Assembly (NCBI GenBank): GCA_003354135.1
Contig: PIVK01000007.1
Coordinates: 1-64,000 of the forward strand
DNA length: 64,000 bases
Source: Rhodospirillales bacterium
Lineage (GTDB): Bacteria; Pseudomonadota; Alphaproteobacteria; Rhodospirillales; GLO-3
Reading direction: 5' to 3'
Within the stretch, counting starts at the first letter, position 1, and the number at the start of each line of letters is the position of its first letter. The position numbers and the translations under genes were made by a program. Of this stretch, positions 18,309 through 27,057 are shown piece by piece. The notes beneath the pieces were generated by a model. That model was not told the DNA's origin, did not search any database, and saw only the letters and a program-made list of their open reading frames with translations.

Positions 18309-19076
18309 ATGATTATCAGCGACGAACAGAGACGGACATTCGAAGAAACGGGCTTTCTGGTGATCAAGGGCTTTTTCGATTCAGACGAAATGGTGAAGAT
18401 CTCAGCCTTTCTCGACCGGCTCCGCGATACCGAGCCCCAAGACGGCGGCGAGGCGAAGTACTATGAAAGAAGCCCGATTTCGGGGGATACCGTCCTGGTT
18501 CGGGTCGAAAACCTGTTTGGCGGTATGAACCGGACGGAAGAGGCCCTGTTGATTGACGAGCGGGGCAAGGCGGTCCTGACCCGACTGTTGGGGGAGAGCC
18601 CGGTGTTGTTCAAGGAGAAGGCCAATTTCAAGGTTCCGGGTTGCCGCCCTGACAAGCTGCATCAGGATCAGGCCGCCGGCTGGAACGCCTATGCCGACTT
18701 CTTCATCACCATGGGGATCGTGGTCGACCGCAATTCCAAGGACAACGCGGCGATCAGCTTCATGAACTCTGGGAACTATAGGAAGGAACTGATGACGCCC
18801 GAGTGGCAGCCGCTGAGTCACGACGATCCGCCATATCAGCCGGAGGGGGAATACATGCTCCTGGAAGCGGATCCGGGGGACGTCGTCTTTTTCGACTCGT
18901 ACGTTCCCCACGGTTCGCCGTCGAACACCAGCAATGCGTCGCGGCGCAACATCTTCCTGACCTTCAACCGGGCTTCGGATGGCGATCAGCGCGTGCGCTA
19001 CTACGAGGACAAGTGGAAGTCCTATGCCCCCAACAAGGTCGATGAGGCGCGGGAGGACGATAGCTACCGCGTCTGA
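18309..19076 (+). CDS. Fe(II)/2-oxoglutarate dioxygenase, phytanoyl-CoA hydroxylase family
   Basis: A 255-residue PhyH-type oxygenase. It starts at ATG 18309 behind AAAGGAAC. The iron triad is visible: HQD (His118, Asp120, in KLHQDQAAGW) and His201 (VPHGSPS), with a downstream Arg-Arg (NASRRNIFL) for 2-oxoglutarate. The family includes PhnY*, which hydroxylates 2-aminoethylphosphonate at C1, as well as many unrelated oxygenases. Since the next three genes make and transfer a phosphonate, hydroxylation of the phosphonate or of the finished lipid is the most likely job; a hopanoid substrate is an alternative. Confidence 0.82.
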   Translation: MIISDEQRRTFEETGFLVIKGFFDSDEMVKISAFLDRLRDTEPQDGGEAKYYERSPISGDTVLVRVENLFGGMNRTEEALLIDERGKAVLTRLLGESPVLFKEKANFKVPGCRPDKLHQDQAAGWNAYADFFITMGIVVDRNSKDNAAISFMNSGNYRKELMTPEWQPLSHDDPPYQPEGEYMLLEADPGDVVFFDSYVPHGSPSNTSNASRRNIFLTFNRASDGDQRVRYYEDKWKSYAPNKVDEAREDDSYRV

Positions 19077-19186
19077 TGACGGCTTGTTTTCGGCTTTGAT
19101 CCGCCCCTATTTTGTAATATATCGCTAATCGGCCCGCTCTTATGCCGATTCAAGGGGGGGGCAATCGCCAAACCCGGGGTTTTGTC

Positions 19187-20854
19187 ATGACGGTCAACGT
19201 CAAGCCGGCAGGAGTTCAGCGGCCGCGCGTCACCAAGGCGGCGCAGCTGCGCCGATTGCTGACCTCGTCTAATCTCGAATTCCTGATGGAGGCCCACGAC
19301 GGCATTTCGGCGAAGATCGTCGAGGAAGCCGGTTTCCGGGGCATTTGGGCCTCGGGCCTGGCGCTTTCGGCGGCCTTGGGGGTGCGCGACAACAACGAGG
19401 CGTCCTGGACCCAGATCCTGGAGATTCTGGAGTTCATGTCCGATGCCACCACCATTCCCATCCTGGTTGATGGTGATACGGGATACGGCAACTTCAACAA
19501 CGCCAGACGCGTGGTGCGCAAGCTCTGCCAGCGCAATATTGCCGGTATCTGCATCGAGGATAAACTGTTCCCCAAAACCAACTCGTTCATCGGAGAGGGA
19601 CAGCCGCTGGCCGACGTAGACGAGTTCTGCGGCAAGATCAAGGCGGTCAAGGACAGCCAGACCGACCCGGAATTCTCGGTTGTCGCCCGTGTCGAGGCCT
19701 TGATTTCGGGGTGGGGTCTGGACGAAGCGCTCAGACGTGCCCGTGCCTACCGCGATGCCGGGGCCGACGCCATTCTCATCCATTCCAAGCAGCGCACAGC
19801 CGACGAGGTCCTGGCCTTCAAGCGGGAGTTCGGCGATGCCGCCCCCGTCGTACTCGTTCCCACGAAATATTACGAGACCCCGACCGACGGGTTCCGTCAG
19901 GCCGGGATCTCCACCGTAATCTGGGCCAACCACAACATGCGTGCCGCCATCACAGCCATGCGGGAGGTGACACGGCGGATTCTGCGCGAGGAAAGCCTGG
20001 CCGGCGTTGAAGAATCCATCGCCACGGTGAAGGATATCTTTGAACTGACCGGGGACGAAGAACTGGCCGAGGCCGAGAAACGCTACTTGCCCTCGCCCAA
20101 GGAGGGCACACAGGCTGTGGTGCTGGCGGCCTCTCGCGGTATGGCCCTGGGCAAGCTGACCGAGGGCAAGCCCAAGTGCATGATCGACGTGCGCGGTCAG
20201 CCGCTGCTGCGGCGTCTTGTCACAACGCTGAAGGAAGGCGGGGTGCGCGACGTCACCGTGGTGCGCGGGTACCGCAAGGAAATGATCAATCTGCCGGGCA
20301 TTCAGACCGTCGATAACGACCTTTACGCCAGCACCGGCGAGGCGGCGAGCCTGGCTTGCGCCATGGATCGCATTCGTGGTGAATGTGTGCTGGCTTATGG
20401 CGACATTCTGTTTCGTCATTACATCCTCGACCGCCTGTTCGCTGCGTCGGGCGACATCGTGGTCGCGGTGGATGCGCTTTGGCACGAACGAACGATGTCC
20501 CATGGCGAGGATGAGAACTGGGTGCGCGACTTCGTCTTCTGCTCGCGGCCCTTTTCGACCAACTACCTCGACGATGATCCGGTGGTCGTCCGACGGCTGG
20601 ACAGCGACCTCGCCGAGGACGAGATCTGCGGCGAGTGGATGGGCTTGGCCAAGCTATCGCCTGCCGGCTCGGAATTGGTGCGGAATGAGCTTTCGGCCAT
20701 GAAGACCGACGGCACCCTGCAGCGGGCCGGCCTGCCGAGCCTGTTTTCGAGATTGGCGGAGAGAGGCCACGAAATCCATGTCGTCTACGTCGCCGGGCAA
20801 TGGCTCGACGTGGACACGGCAACCGATCTGACCCAAGCCTGCGAGTTTCTATGA
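19187..20854 (+). CDS. pepM: Phosphoenolpyruvate mutase fused to a nucleotidyltransferase-like domain
   Basis: Residues 1 to about 300 are PEP mutase: [32 protein letters not shown] and the diagnostic [11 protein letters not shown] (EDK at 124-126, then the lysine-x-asparagine-serine lid that separates mutases from isocitrate lyases). It converts PEP to phosphonopyruvate, the entry to C-P bond compounds. From about 307 a MobA/PntC-like domain follows, but its signature reads [18 protein letters not shown], so the usual AAGxGSRL glycine and arginine are replaced. ATG 19187 was chosen; an in-frame ATG at 19142 would add 15 residues. It overlaps the decarboxylase start (ATGA). Confidence 0.93.
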   Translation: MTVNVKPAGVQRPRVTKAAQLRRLLTSSNLEFLMEAHDGISAKIVEEAGFRGIWASGLALSAALGVRDNNEASWTQILEILEFMSDATTIPILVDGDTGYGNFNNARRVVRKLCQRNIAGICIEDKLFPKTNSFIGEGQPLADVDEFCGKIKAVKDSQTDPEFSVVARVEALISGWGLDEALRRARAYRDAGADAILIHSKQRTADEVLAFKREFGDAAPVVLVPTKYYETPTDGFRQAGISTVIWANHNMRAAITAMREVTRRILREESLAGVEESIATVKDIFELTGDEELAEAEKRYLPSPKEGTQAVVLAASRGMALGKLTEGKPKCMIDVRGQPLLRRLVTTLKEGGVRDVTVVRGYRKEMINLPGIQTVDNDLYASTGEAASLACAMDRIRGECVLAYGDILFRHYILDRLFAASGDIVVAVDALWHERTMSHGEDENWVRDFVFCSRPFSTNYLDDDPVVVRRLDSDLAEDEICGEWMGLAKLSPAGSELVRNELSAMKTDGTLQRAGLPSLFSRLAERGHEIHVVYVAGQWLDVDTATDLTQACEFL

Positions 20855-21987
20855 TCAAAGCGGACCGGTTCCTGGCTGCGGCGAAGGAGGCCGGCATCAC
20901 CTTCTTTTCCGGCGTGCCCTGCTCTTTCCTCACACCCCTCATCAACCGGGTGATCGGCGACGACGAGCTGACCTACGTGGCCGCGGCCAGCGAAGGCGAG
21001 GCGGTGGCGATCGCCGCCGGGAGCTGGCTGGCCGGGCGCCGGGCTGCCGGAATCTGCCAGAATTCTGGGCTCGGCAATGCGGTCAATCCGCTGACCTCGC
21101 TCAATCACCCCTTCCGCATCCCGATCCTAATGGTGGTGACTTGGCGCGGTGGGCCGGGGCTCAAGGACGAGCCTCAGCATGAATTGATGGGCGAAATCAC
21201 GCCTGGGATGCTGGACGTCATGGGCATTCCCCATGCGCCCTTTCCCAAGCAAGAGGCCGAGATCCCCGCGGCCGTGGCCGAGGCCTTATCCCACATGACG
21301 GCGACCGGTCTGCCCTTCGCCTTCATCATGGAGAAAGGAGACGTGGCCAAGGAGACCTTGGACGCCAAGGCGCCTGCGCCCCGTCCGCGCGGAACGGCGG
21401 AGGATCTGACCAACGGCGGCACGCCGGTCCCCCGCATGGCGGCGATGGAGTGCCTGCTCTCCGTCCTGCCGGAAAACGCCGGCATCATTGCCGCCACCGG
21501 CAAGTGCGGGCGCGAGCTGTTTACGCTGAACGACCGGCGCCAGCACCTCTACCAAGTGGGTTCAATGGGCTGTGTCGCGCCGATGGCGCTGGGCACGGCG
21601 TTGAACACCGACAAGCCCATCGTCGGCCTCGATGGCGACGGGGCGGCGCTCATGAAAATGGGGGCCTTCGCCACCGTCGGCGCCTACGGGCCGGATAATC
21701 TTTTGCATGTCGTGCTCGACAACGCCACTTACGATTCCACCGGCGGTCAGCCGACGGTGTCGGGGTCGGTGGACTTCGCGAGTGTCGCCGTGGCCTGCGG
21801 GTACGCGGGCGCGGCCGCCTGCGACGGCCTTGACGATTTTGAGATGGCGTTGATCAAAGCCATGGAAAGCGGCGGCCCGCGTCTCATCCACATGAAGATC
21901 GCCAAAGGATCGACGAAGGACCTGGGACGACCGACGGTGCATCCGTCGGACGTGGCGCGCCGCTTCCGAGAGTTCGTCTGCGGATGA
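20851..21987 (+). CDS. ppd: Phosphonopyruvate decarboxylase (ThDP-dependent)
   Basis: This 378-residue enzyme decarboxylates phosphonopyruvate to phosphonoacetaldehyde, pulling the unfavourable mutase reaction forward. It has the family start [33 protein letters not shown] with the ThDP-activating Glu, [13 protein letters not shown], and the ThDP/magnesium motif [15 protein letters not shown]...[12 protein letters not shown]. Its ATG overlaps the pepM stop and its stop overlaps the next start, so three genes are translationally coupled. No 2-aminoethylphosphonate aminotransferase follows, so the next conversion must be encoded elsewhere. Confidence 0.94.
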   Translation: MIKADRFLAAAKEAGITFFSGVPCSFLTPLINRVIGDDELTYVAAASEGEAVAIAAGSWLAGRRAAGICQNSGLGNAVNPLTSLNHPFRIPILMVVTWRGGPGLKDEPQHELMGEITPGMLDVMGIPHAPFPKQEAEIPAAVAEALSHMTATGLPFAFIMEKGDVAKETLDAKAPAPRPRGTAEDLTNGGTPVPRMAAMECLLSVLPENAGIIAATGKCGRELFTLNDRRQHLYQVGSMGCVAPMALGTALNTDKPIVGLDGDGAALMKMGAFATVGAYGPDNLLHVVLDNATYDSTGGQPTVSGSVDFASVAVACGYAGAAACDGLDDFEMALIKAMESGGPRLIHMKIAKGSTKDLGRPTVHPSDVARRFREFVCG

Positions 21988-22580
21988 GCCACAACACCTG
22001 GTTCCATAAGGTGGCCCGCGTCGCAGTGGCGCGCCCGCTCGCTCGGACCCCGGTTTCCCCCAACCATCTGACGATAATCCGTCTGCTTTCGGGCCTCGGT
22101 GCCGCGATGGCTCTGGGCCTGGGCGAATGGAACTGGGGGGCGGGCCTGTTCCTGCTTTCCATGCTCATGGACCGGGCAGATGGGGACTTGGCGCGTCTTA
22201 CCGGGAAAACCTCGCCTTTGGGCCACAAGCTGGACCTGATCGGCGACACGCTCTGCAATACCGTCGTTTTCATCGGGCTCGGCGTCGGTCTGCGCGCCGG
22301 TGCATACGGCCTATGGTCGATCCCGATGGGGCTGCTGGCAGGAGGATCGGTGGCTCTGATCCTGTTCCTGGTGCTGCGCATCGAGGCGCGGGAAGGGGCC
22401 CGCGCCGCCGAGATCGGTTCCGTCGCCGGGTTCGATCCCGACGACGCCATCATCGCCGTGCCGGTCGCGCTGTGGCTGGGTTGGGCCGAAGGCCTCCTCC
22501 TTGCCGCCGCCATCGGCGCGCCGGCTTTTGCGCTCGTCTTCATCTGGCTGTTTGGGCGAAGGTCGAAGGCCGCCGACTGA
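21984..22580 (+). CDS. CDP-alcohol phosphatidyltransferase family protein (first copy)
   Basis: The 198-residue integral membrane enzyme has about six hydrophobic helices. The complete family signature DGx2ARx8Gx3Dx3D is present (ADGDLARLTGKT, then GHKLDLIGD). Such enzymes displace CMP from a CDP-linked donor with an alcohol. Coupled to pepM and ppd by a four-base overlap, it is the natural candidate to join a CMP-activated phosphonate to a lipid alcohol such as diacylglycerol, or the reverse. A conventional phospholipid role is possible. Confidence 0.88.
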   Translation: MSHNTWFHKVARVAVARPLARTPVSPNHLTIIRLLSGLGAAMALGLGEWNWGAGLFLLSMLMDRADGDLARLTGKTSPLGHKLDLIGDTLCNTVVFIGLGVGLRAGAYGLWSIPMGLLAGGSVALILFLVLRIEAREGARAAEIGSVAGFDPDDAIIAVPVALWLGWAEGLLLAAAIGAPAFALVFIWLFGRRSKAAD

Positions 22581-22676
22581 TTGCGGCACGGGCCTTATGG
22601 GCCGCTAAAACACTTTCTTCGCCACCTTGGCCGAGAACTTCTCCCACACCACGACGAAGCGGTCGTCCTTCCTAGG

Positions 22677-23300
22677 TCACGGCCGGAGGCGGCGTCTCAG
22701 CCGGATCAGGGTGAACAGGCTCCACGAAGTATACACCACGGCGCCGATGACGGCGGCGATGAAGAAGTAGTAGAGGAACCCGAACCAGGCGATGGGCGCC
22801 AGGAGGTAGGTGCCGTCCTCCAACTCGAACCCCAGGAACCCGGGATAGCCGCAGGCATCCCCGTCCTCGTCGCCGCCCTGTTCCTTGTCGATGCCCAAAT
22901 TGATGACCATGGAAATGACGGCCGAGGCGACGCCGGCCGCACCGAGCGCAATCGCCCAGTACCCAAGATCCGAGTCCCGAAACCCGATCCCCATGCAGAG
23001 AAACAGCGCGCTGTAGCTTCCTGCTCCCGACAGATAATCCAGGTAATAACCGAGCTTCGATTTGCGTCCCGTCTGGCGGGCCAGCTCGCCGTCGAAATGG
23101 TCGAAGAACCGGGCCAGAACGAACAGTCCGGCCCCCCAGTTTATGGCCACCGGGTCGCCCTGCGCAATCAGTCCGGCCCCGGCCCAGGCGAGCACGAGCG
23201 TAAAGACGGTCACCTGGTTGGGGGTGATGGAGGTCTTTGCCAGGGGGGGCACCAATACGGCGGCGATCCTCTGATCCCAGGGGGGGCCTTGCATGGTCAT
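22677..23300 (-). CDS. CDP-alcohol phosphatidyltransferase family protein (second copy, altered motif)
   Basis: A membrane protein of 207 residues with the family motif in altered form: FDGELARQTGRKSKLG, then YYLDYLSG. The last aspartate of DGx2ARx8Gx3Dx3D, proposed catalytic base in solved structures, is glycine. An acidic, soluble insert (DKEQGGDEDGDACGYPG) sits between helices in the second half. It is convergent with the first copy and starts at 23300 (MTMQGPPW); the frame is open further upstream but without homology. It may be inactive, or act with a partner copy. A small open fragment ends at about 22607 downstream. Confidence 0.8.
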   Translation of the reverse strand: MTMQGPPWDQRIAAVLVPPLAKTSITPNQVTVFTLVLAWAGAGLIAQGDPVAINWGAGLFVLARFFDHFDGELARQTGRKSKLGYYLDYLSGAGSYSALFLCMGIGFRDSDLGYWAIALGAAGVASAVISMVINLGIDKEQGGDEDGDACGYPGFLGFELEDGTYLLAPIAWFGFLYYFFIAAVIGAVVYTSWSLFTLIRLRRRLRP

Positions 23301-23514
23301 GGCGCGGGACAGTACGCCTCCGCACCCCACCATGTCCAGGGGGGGCCATGCACTGGATTTGCGTTGTTTTTCATTCTTCCGGCCCATTCTTCCGGTGTTC
23401 AAGAGCCCCGCCGTTTCCGCGGGCGAACGTCCCTTTATCGACGCCCACCCGGCCTTAAGCCCTAAAAAAGCGTGTCCCTCGGCCAAGGCCTCCCCCAAGC
23501 CTCAAGGTTAAGCC

Positions 23515-23895
23515 CCGACACCGTTGAACGTGTGGGTGGGCACCACCGTCGAAAACCAGAAGATGGCGGACACCCGCATCCCCCACCTGGCCCGGATCGA
23601 GAGCTCCGTTCGGTTCCTGTCCATGGAGCCGCTGCTGGAGCCCGTCTCCCTAAAAGCGGGGCCACCGCCGGACTGGGTCATCGTCGGCGCGGAAAGCGGT
23701 CCGGGCCGCAGGGCATTTAACGAAGATTGGGCGCGATCTCTTCGCGACCGGTGCCTGGAAACCAACACGAAATTCTTTCTAAAGCAAATGCCCGGCAACA
23801 CCCGCAAGGGCGTAGTCGAGACGCCGGAACTAGACGCCCGGCGCTGGACGCAAATCCCGTGTTCAGACGGGTCCGATGAAGGAAGCCCAAGATGA
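23515..23895 (+). pseudogene. Truncated DUF5131 (phage Gp37/Gp68-like) gene
   Basis: About 124 residues resemble the C-terminal half of DUF5131 proteins: NVWVGTTVENQKMADTRIPH, VRFLSMEPLL, DWVIVGAESGPGRR and FFLKQMPG. The family has about 240 residues. A stop codon lies directly upstream in frame (23509-23511), the first codon available is TTG at 23524, and no ribosome binding site is seen, so the 5' half is missing. It marks the left border of an accessory island and points to past phage or plasmid DNA. Confidence 0.65.
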
Positions 23896-23903
23896 CGAGG
23901 GTG

Positions 23904-24515
23904 TTACTTCGTGTCCGTCGGCTCTGGAAGGGTGAGCCCTTCCGGCAGCGTGGGGGGGTGATCCGGATCAAAGCGGATCGAGTCGACTTGGTCTTGGGTC
24001 AGGTTCTTGGCGTCCGTGAGGTCGGCGTCCCGGAGGTTGGCGTGCCTGAGGTGAGCGCGCCTGAGGTGGGCGTGCCTGAGGTGGGCGTGCCTGAGGTGGG
24101 CGTCCGTGAGGTCGGCGTCCATGAGGTTGGCGTTCGTGAGCTCGGCGTCCGTGAGGTCGGCGTCCGTGAGGTCGGCGCTCCTGATGTCGGCGCTCCTGAG
24201 GTTGGCGCGGAAGAGGGTGGCGTCCGTGAGGATGGCGCCCATGAGGTCGGCGTGCGTGAGGTCGGCGTCCGTGAGGTCAGCGCCCGTGAGGTTGGTGTCT
24301 ATGAGGTCGGCGCCCGTGAGGGTGGCGTCCGCGAGGTTGGCGTTCGCGAGGTCGGCGCCCGTGAGGTCGGCGAGCGTGAGGTTGGCGCCCGCGAGGTCGG
24401 CGCCCACGAGGTCGGCGCCCGTGAGGTCGGGTTTAATGCCCGGATTTTCTTCACGCCAAAAGTTCCAGACGGAAACCCCTTTCGTAAGAACATCCAGGTG
24501 TTCTTCATCCGCCAT
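23904..24515 (-). CDS. Pentapeptide-repeat protein
   Basis: After about 27 residues the 203-residue sequence turns into roughly 27 pentapeptide repeats of the A(D/N)Lxx type (GADLVGADLAGANLTLADLT and so on to about residue 165), which fold as a right-handed quadrilateral beta-helix. Start 24515 has AGGAGG eight bases upstream. Members include DNA mimics that protect gyrase (Qnr, MfpA) and many of unknown role. Nothing here fixes the function. The DNA is a run of 15-bp tandem repeats. It is convergent with the DUF5131 remnant. Confidence 0.85.
   Translation of the reverse strand: MADEEHLDVLTKGVSVWNFWREENPGIKPDLTGADLVGADLAGANLTLADLTGADLANANLADATLTGADLIDTNLTGADLTDADLTHADLMGAILTDATLFRANLRSADIRSADLTDADLTDAELTNANLMDADLTDAHLRHAHLRHAHLRRAHLRHANLRDADLTDAKNLTQDQVDSIRFDPDHPPTLPEGLTLPEPTDTK
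24001..24430. repeat. 15-bp tandem repeat array coding the pentapeptides
   Basis: GTGAGGTCGGCGTCC-like units repeat about every 15 bases within the pentapeptide gene. They include three near-identical copies (CTGAGGTGGGCGTGC) at about 24060-24105, which suggests recent unit duplication. Confidence 0.8.
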
Positions 24516-24609
24516 CCCGTCTTCCTCCTATTCCTATTGGTTGTAGGCGACCGGGGCCGTGGGGGCAAGGGGGGAGGAACCTCGGAGTTCTGCAACATGG
24601 AGAAAGCCC

Positions 24610-24849
24610 ATGATTGAGCGATGCGCGGAAGCTCTATGGAAGCACACACGGAACTACCCGTGGTCTGAAGCCCAGGAGTTCGAGCGGGAAGAGTTCCTTG
24701 AGTGGGTACAGGTGATGATGGTGGAGATGCAAGAGCCGACCGAGGCCATGTGTGCCGAGGGTGCGGATTACCTTTCGGTGACGCCCGGACAGGCCACGAA
24801 CCGGACAGCGGGCAATGTATACGAGGCAATGATCGCCATGGCGCTTTAG
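24610..24849 (+). CDS. Small phage-type hypothetical protein
   Basis: The 79 residues start MIERCAEALWKHTR and end NVYEAMIAMAL. This start-and-end pattern (ERxAxAxW..., AMIxAAL) is common in short proteins of alphaproteobacterial phages and prophages, of unknown role. No strong ribosome binding site is seen. It stands alone on the plus strand between minus-strand genes in the accessory island. Confidence 0.5.
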   Translation: MIERCAEALWKHTRNYPWSEAQEFEREEFLEWVQVMMVEMQEPTEAMCAEGADYLSVTPGQATNRTAGNVYEAMIAMAL

Positions 24850-24887
24850 TCCGTCGAAGGGACACGGAGAGTTAAATGAGCGCCAAC

Positions 24888-25241
24888 CTACGGTCTCGTG
24901 CCGATTATGATATAAAACCGGTCCAATTCCTTGTTCACTTCCTGCCCCATTATGGGCGAATCGGGGACAACTTGGTTGACACCATTGACCGTGTCCCCTT
25001 CGGCTTCAAAAAAGGCCTTAACTTGGACAGCGTACTGAAATGCCTCGGCGTTTCCCAGTACTGCATCCACCGTAATCGGCGCCTCAGGTCTCTCCGATCT
25101 AATCTGCCGGAGCTGAGACCGAGAACTGTCGTTCAATGCACGCGGCTGGGGGCCAAAATTGACGTGCCCGGCTGTTATCCCACCAACTTGGTTGTAGCTG
25201 GTGACTTTGAAAGTCGGTTTATCGTCATCGTCCTTAGCCAT
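24888..25241 (-). CDS. Hypothetical protein with N-terminal NQxGGITA motif
   Basis: The 117 residues start MAKDDDDKPTFKVTSYNQVGGITAGHVNFG. The NQxGGITAxxVNxG motif recurs in the gene next upstream. After residue 50 an alpha/beta-looking part follows (PITVDAVLGNAEAFQYAVQV...RFYIIIGTRP) ending in a beta strand. GAGGTGAAGC stands before the start, a good ribosome binding site. I do not recognise a family. It is the last gene of a four-gene minus-strand set (27057 to 24888), 12 bases after the membrane protein gene. Confidence 0.65.
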   Translation of the reverse strand: MAKDDDDKPTFKVTSYNQVGGITAGHVNFGPQPRALNDSSRSQLRQIRSERPEAPITVDAVLGNAEAFQYAVQVKAFFEAEGDTVNGVNQVVPDSPIMGQEVNKELDRFYIIIGTRP

Positions 25242-25253
25242 GCTTCACCTCGA

Positions 25254-25427
25254 TTACATTGTCCAAATCGCAACAACTGCGGACACGACAGCGGCGATTG
25301 CGACTATTACAGCAATAAGCGACCGCCCCGGCGGCTTCTTAACACCCACGCTGTCGATGCTGCCAACATTCACGGTCTCAGCCGTGATCCCACCTTTTTG
25401 GTTCTTGCTCGTTATCTTGTTGCCCAT
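25254..25427 (-). CDS. Small single-helix membrane protein with NQxGGITA motif
   Basis: The 57 residues read as a short N-terminal part with KNQKGGITAETVNVGS, a basic hinge (KKPPGRS), then one transmembrane helix (LIAVIVAIAAVVSAVVAIW) ending at the C-terminus, so it is probably anchored with its N-terminus in the cytosol. The shared motif with the next gene suggests that the two work together or are paralogues of one module. A start at 25427 is chosen; an upstream in-frame ATG at 25460 lies inside a repeated TTGCCCATGCGGGAAA sequence. Confidence 0.55.
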   Translation of the reverse strand: MGNKITSKNQKGGITAETVNVGSIDSVGVKKPPGRSLIAVIVAIAAVVSAVVAIWTM

Positions 25428-25621
25428 GCGGGAAAACCTTGTTGCCCATGCGGGAAACAATGCACGACATGAGAATAATAGTCAATACTAAAAAGAATTA
25501 TTCGGAGTCCCCTGATCGGACGGAGAAAGCCGATGCCCTCCTTCGTGCGGACAGGGGATCAGCATCCCCGACTCAGTTTGGAAGAGAATTCCGGATAATG
25601 CTGTTTGGAAGCCCAGCCATG

Positions 25622-26332
25622 CTACAGACTGAATTTCGTGGTCACCTCCTCGACCAATTTACGACATCGCGCATCGAGCTTACGGGTGAACACGGTGGCA
25701 TTGACGCCGTGCCCATCTATCATGAAAGATACCCTGATTTCTCTTTTTTCCTCGACCCCGGGAGTCGGGACAGTCCTTTGTGTGGCTGGATCAATTTTGG
25801 CACCCATTACTCTGACACCCCTACCAAAAGTGACACCCTTCCCCCACGATACAGAACCTCCTCCAGCACCCTTAACAATAGTCCATTCTTCTTCGACTCG
25901 TTTCTGCAGAATAAGACCAATGTGTCTTCCGGCAGCCGCAACGTCGTTAAGCGTAACCAGCCATCTATTATTCGCCGCCTTGTAGGGCTGGACGCTCTCA
26001 AGGAACGACAGCACGTCGTCATGGCTTTCAGCGGAGTCCTTAATGCGCCATCTGCCCATGATGGATTTAAAAGATGCTTCGTCTTTAGCGATCGGAAAAT
26101 AAACTCTCGTCTTATCTCGGGCTTCGGCGGGAAGGTACGGGGAGATACATTTTTCCCAACATTGTCGAGCCAACCTATCAAGAATGCTTCGGTACTTATT
26201 GAAAACCTCGTCCGTCAATTCCAAAGCGAGATCAGATACCTCTTTGGCGTGAAGACACTTGTCATATTCTTCGCGCAGATCATCCGCCAACTCAGCGGCG
26301 CGATCAAAAGAGCTTTCAAATTTATTTGGCAT
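25622..26332 (-). CDS. Hypothetical protein, helical N-terminus and beta-rich C-terminus
   Basis: The 236-residue soluble protein has no signal peptide or membrane segment. The first half is charged and helical (FDRAAELADDLREEYDKCLHA), the second is richer in beta strands and glycine (KGAGGGSVSWGKGVTFGRGV, then REIRVSFMIDGHGV). GGGAAG precedes the ATG at 26332. No family is recognised. Base composition is lower in GC than in the flanking lipid genes, as expected of acquired DNA. It lies in the four-gene minus-strand set of the island. Confidence 0.6.
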   Translation of the reverse strand: MPNKFESSFDRAAELADDLREEYDKCLHAKEVSDLALELTDEVFNKYRSILDRLARQCWEKCISPYLPAEARDKTRVYFPIAKDEASFKSIMGRWRIKDSAESHDDVLSFLESVQPYKAANNRWLVTLNDVAAAGRHIGLILQKRVEEEWTIVKGAGGGSVSWGKGVTFGRGVRVMGAKIDPATQRTVPTPGVEEKREIRVSFMIDGHGVNATVFTRKLDARCRKLVEEVTTKFSL

Positions 26333-26433
26333 GCCGCGCTTCCCATTTTGCGAGAGGAGAATGATTCTATGTGCCTCAAACTGAGTCGAGTCTGAAAAAG
26401 GAGAACGTGATCGGACACTCAGGGCTTGGAAGG

Positions 26434-27057
26434 TTACACAAGCCGCTCAGGTACCGGAATGTCTTCCGCCTCCAGGCGGTCGAAGTGTTTGTCGATAGCG
26501 GCGGTGGATTCCTTGCTGTACTCAAGTGCCTTGTTCAGGGGGGTCTTGACTCGGGCCCTATGTTTATCGCGAGCCTCTGGAGTGCCCGTCTGCCACTTCC
26601 CGCCATACTCTGCGACGGCCCTACGGACCGAATCGGAAGTAGCGTGGACATAGCTGGACAGGTCGGCGTCGAAGGCGCTGATCTCGCGGGAGAGGTCGTC
26701 CAGGCGTTGGAGGTCCGGAACCATCGTATCTGGTGTTTGTCGTTCCTCACGAACATTCGTGGCGTAGTCTTTGACCACGATCAAAATGTGGCGAGTATAG
26801 GTGAGGAGGCCGACGCGGGTAATATTGTCACGCCGGAGGGCGGCGTTTGCCTGCCGTTTGCGTTCAGCCTGTTCTCGGAGGTGGACAACCAAGGCCGCGG
26901 CAAGGCCGATGAAGGCAGCGAGGAAGGTGCCGAGCAGCGCCCCGAGAGCGCCGGGCGATTGCGCAATGCCTTCGTAAAGCCCAGCCGCCATCATCCCGAG
27001 GGTAAAGACAATCCCTATGAAAAAAGCGATGGCGGCAACCATCCAGTGGAGCATCAT
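26434..27057 (-). CDS. Two-helix membrane protein of unknown function
   Basis: The 207 residues begin with two transmembrane helices (about 5-27 and 38-60: VAAIAFFIGIVFTLGMMAAG and LGALLGTFLAAFIGLAAALVV), then a cytoplasmic helical domain of about 140 residues that looks partly coiled (REQAERKRQANAALRRDN). It is the first gene of the minus-strand set. No catalytic motif is seen and no family is recognised. Confidence 0.6.
   Translation of the reverse strand: MMLHWMVAAIAFFIGIVFTLGMMAAGLYEGIAQSPGALGALLGTFLAAFIGLAAALVVHLREQAERKRQANAALRRDNITRVGLLTYTRHILIVVKDYATNVREERQTPDTMVPDLQRLDDLSREISAFDADLSSYVHATSDSVRRAVAEYGGKWQTGTPEARDKHRARVKTPLNKALEYSKESTAAIDKHFDRLEAEDIPVPERLV

Noticed and set aside
24001-24430. 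CRISPR or regulatory repeat array
   Set aside because: The 15-bp period is explained by pentapeptide coding.
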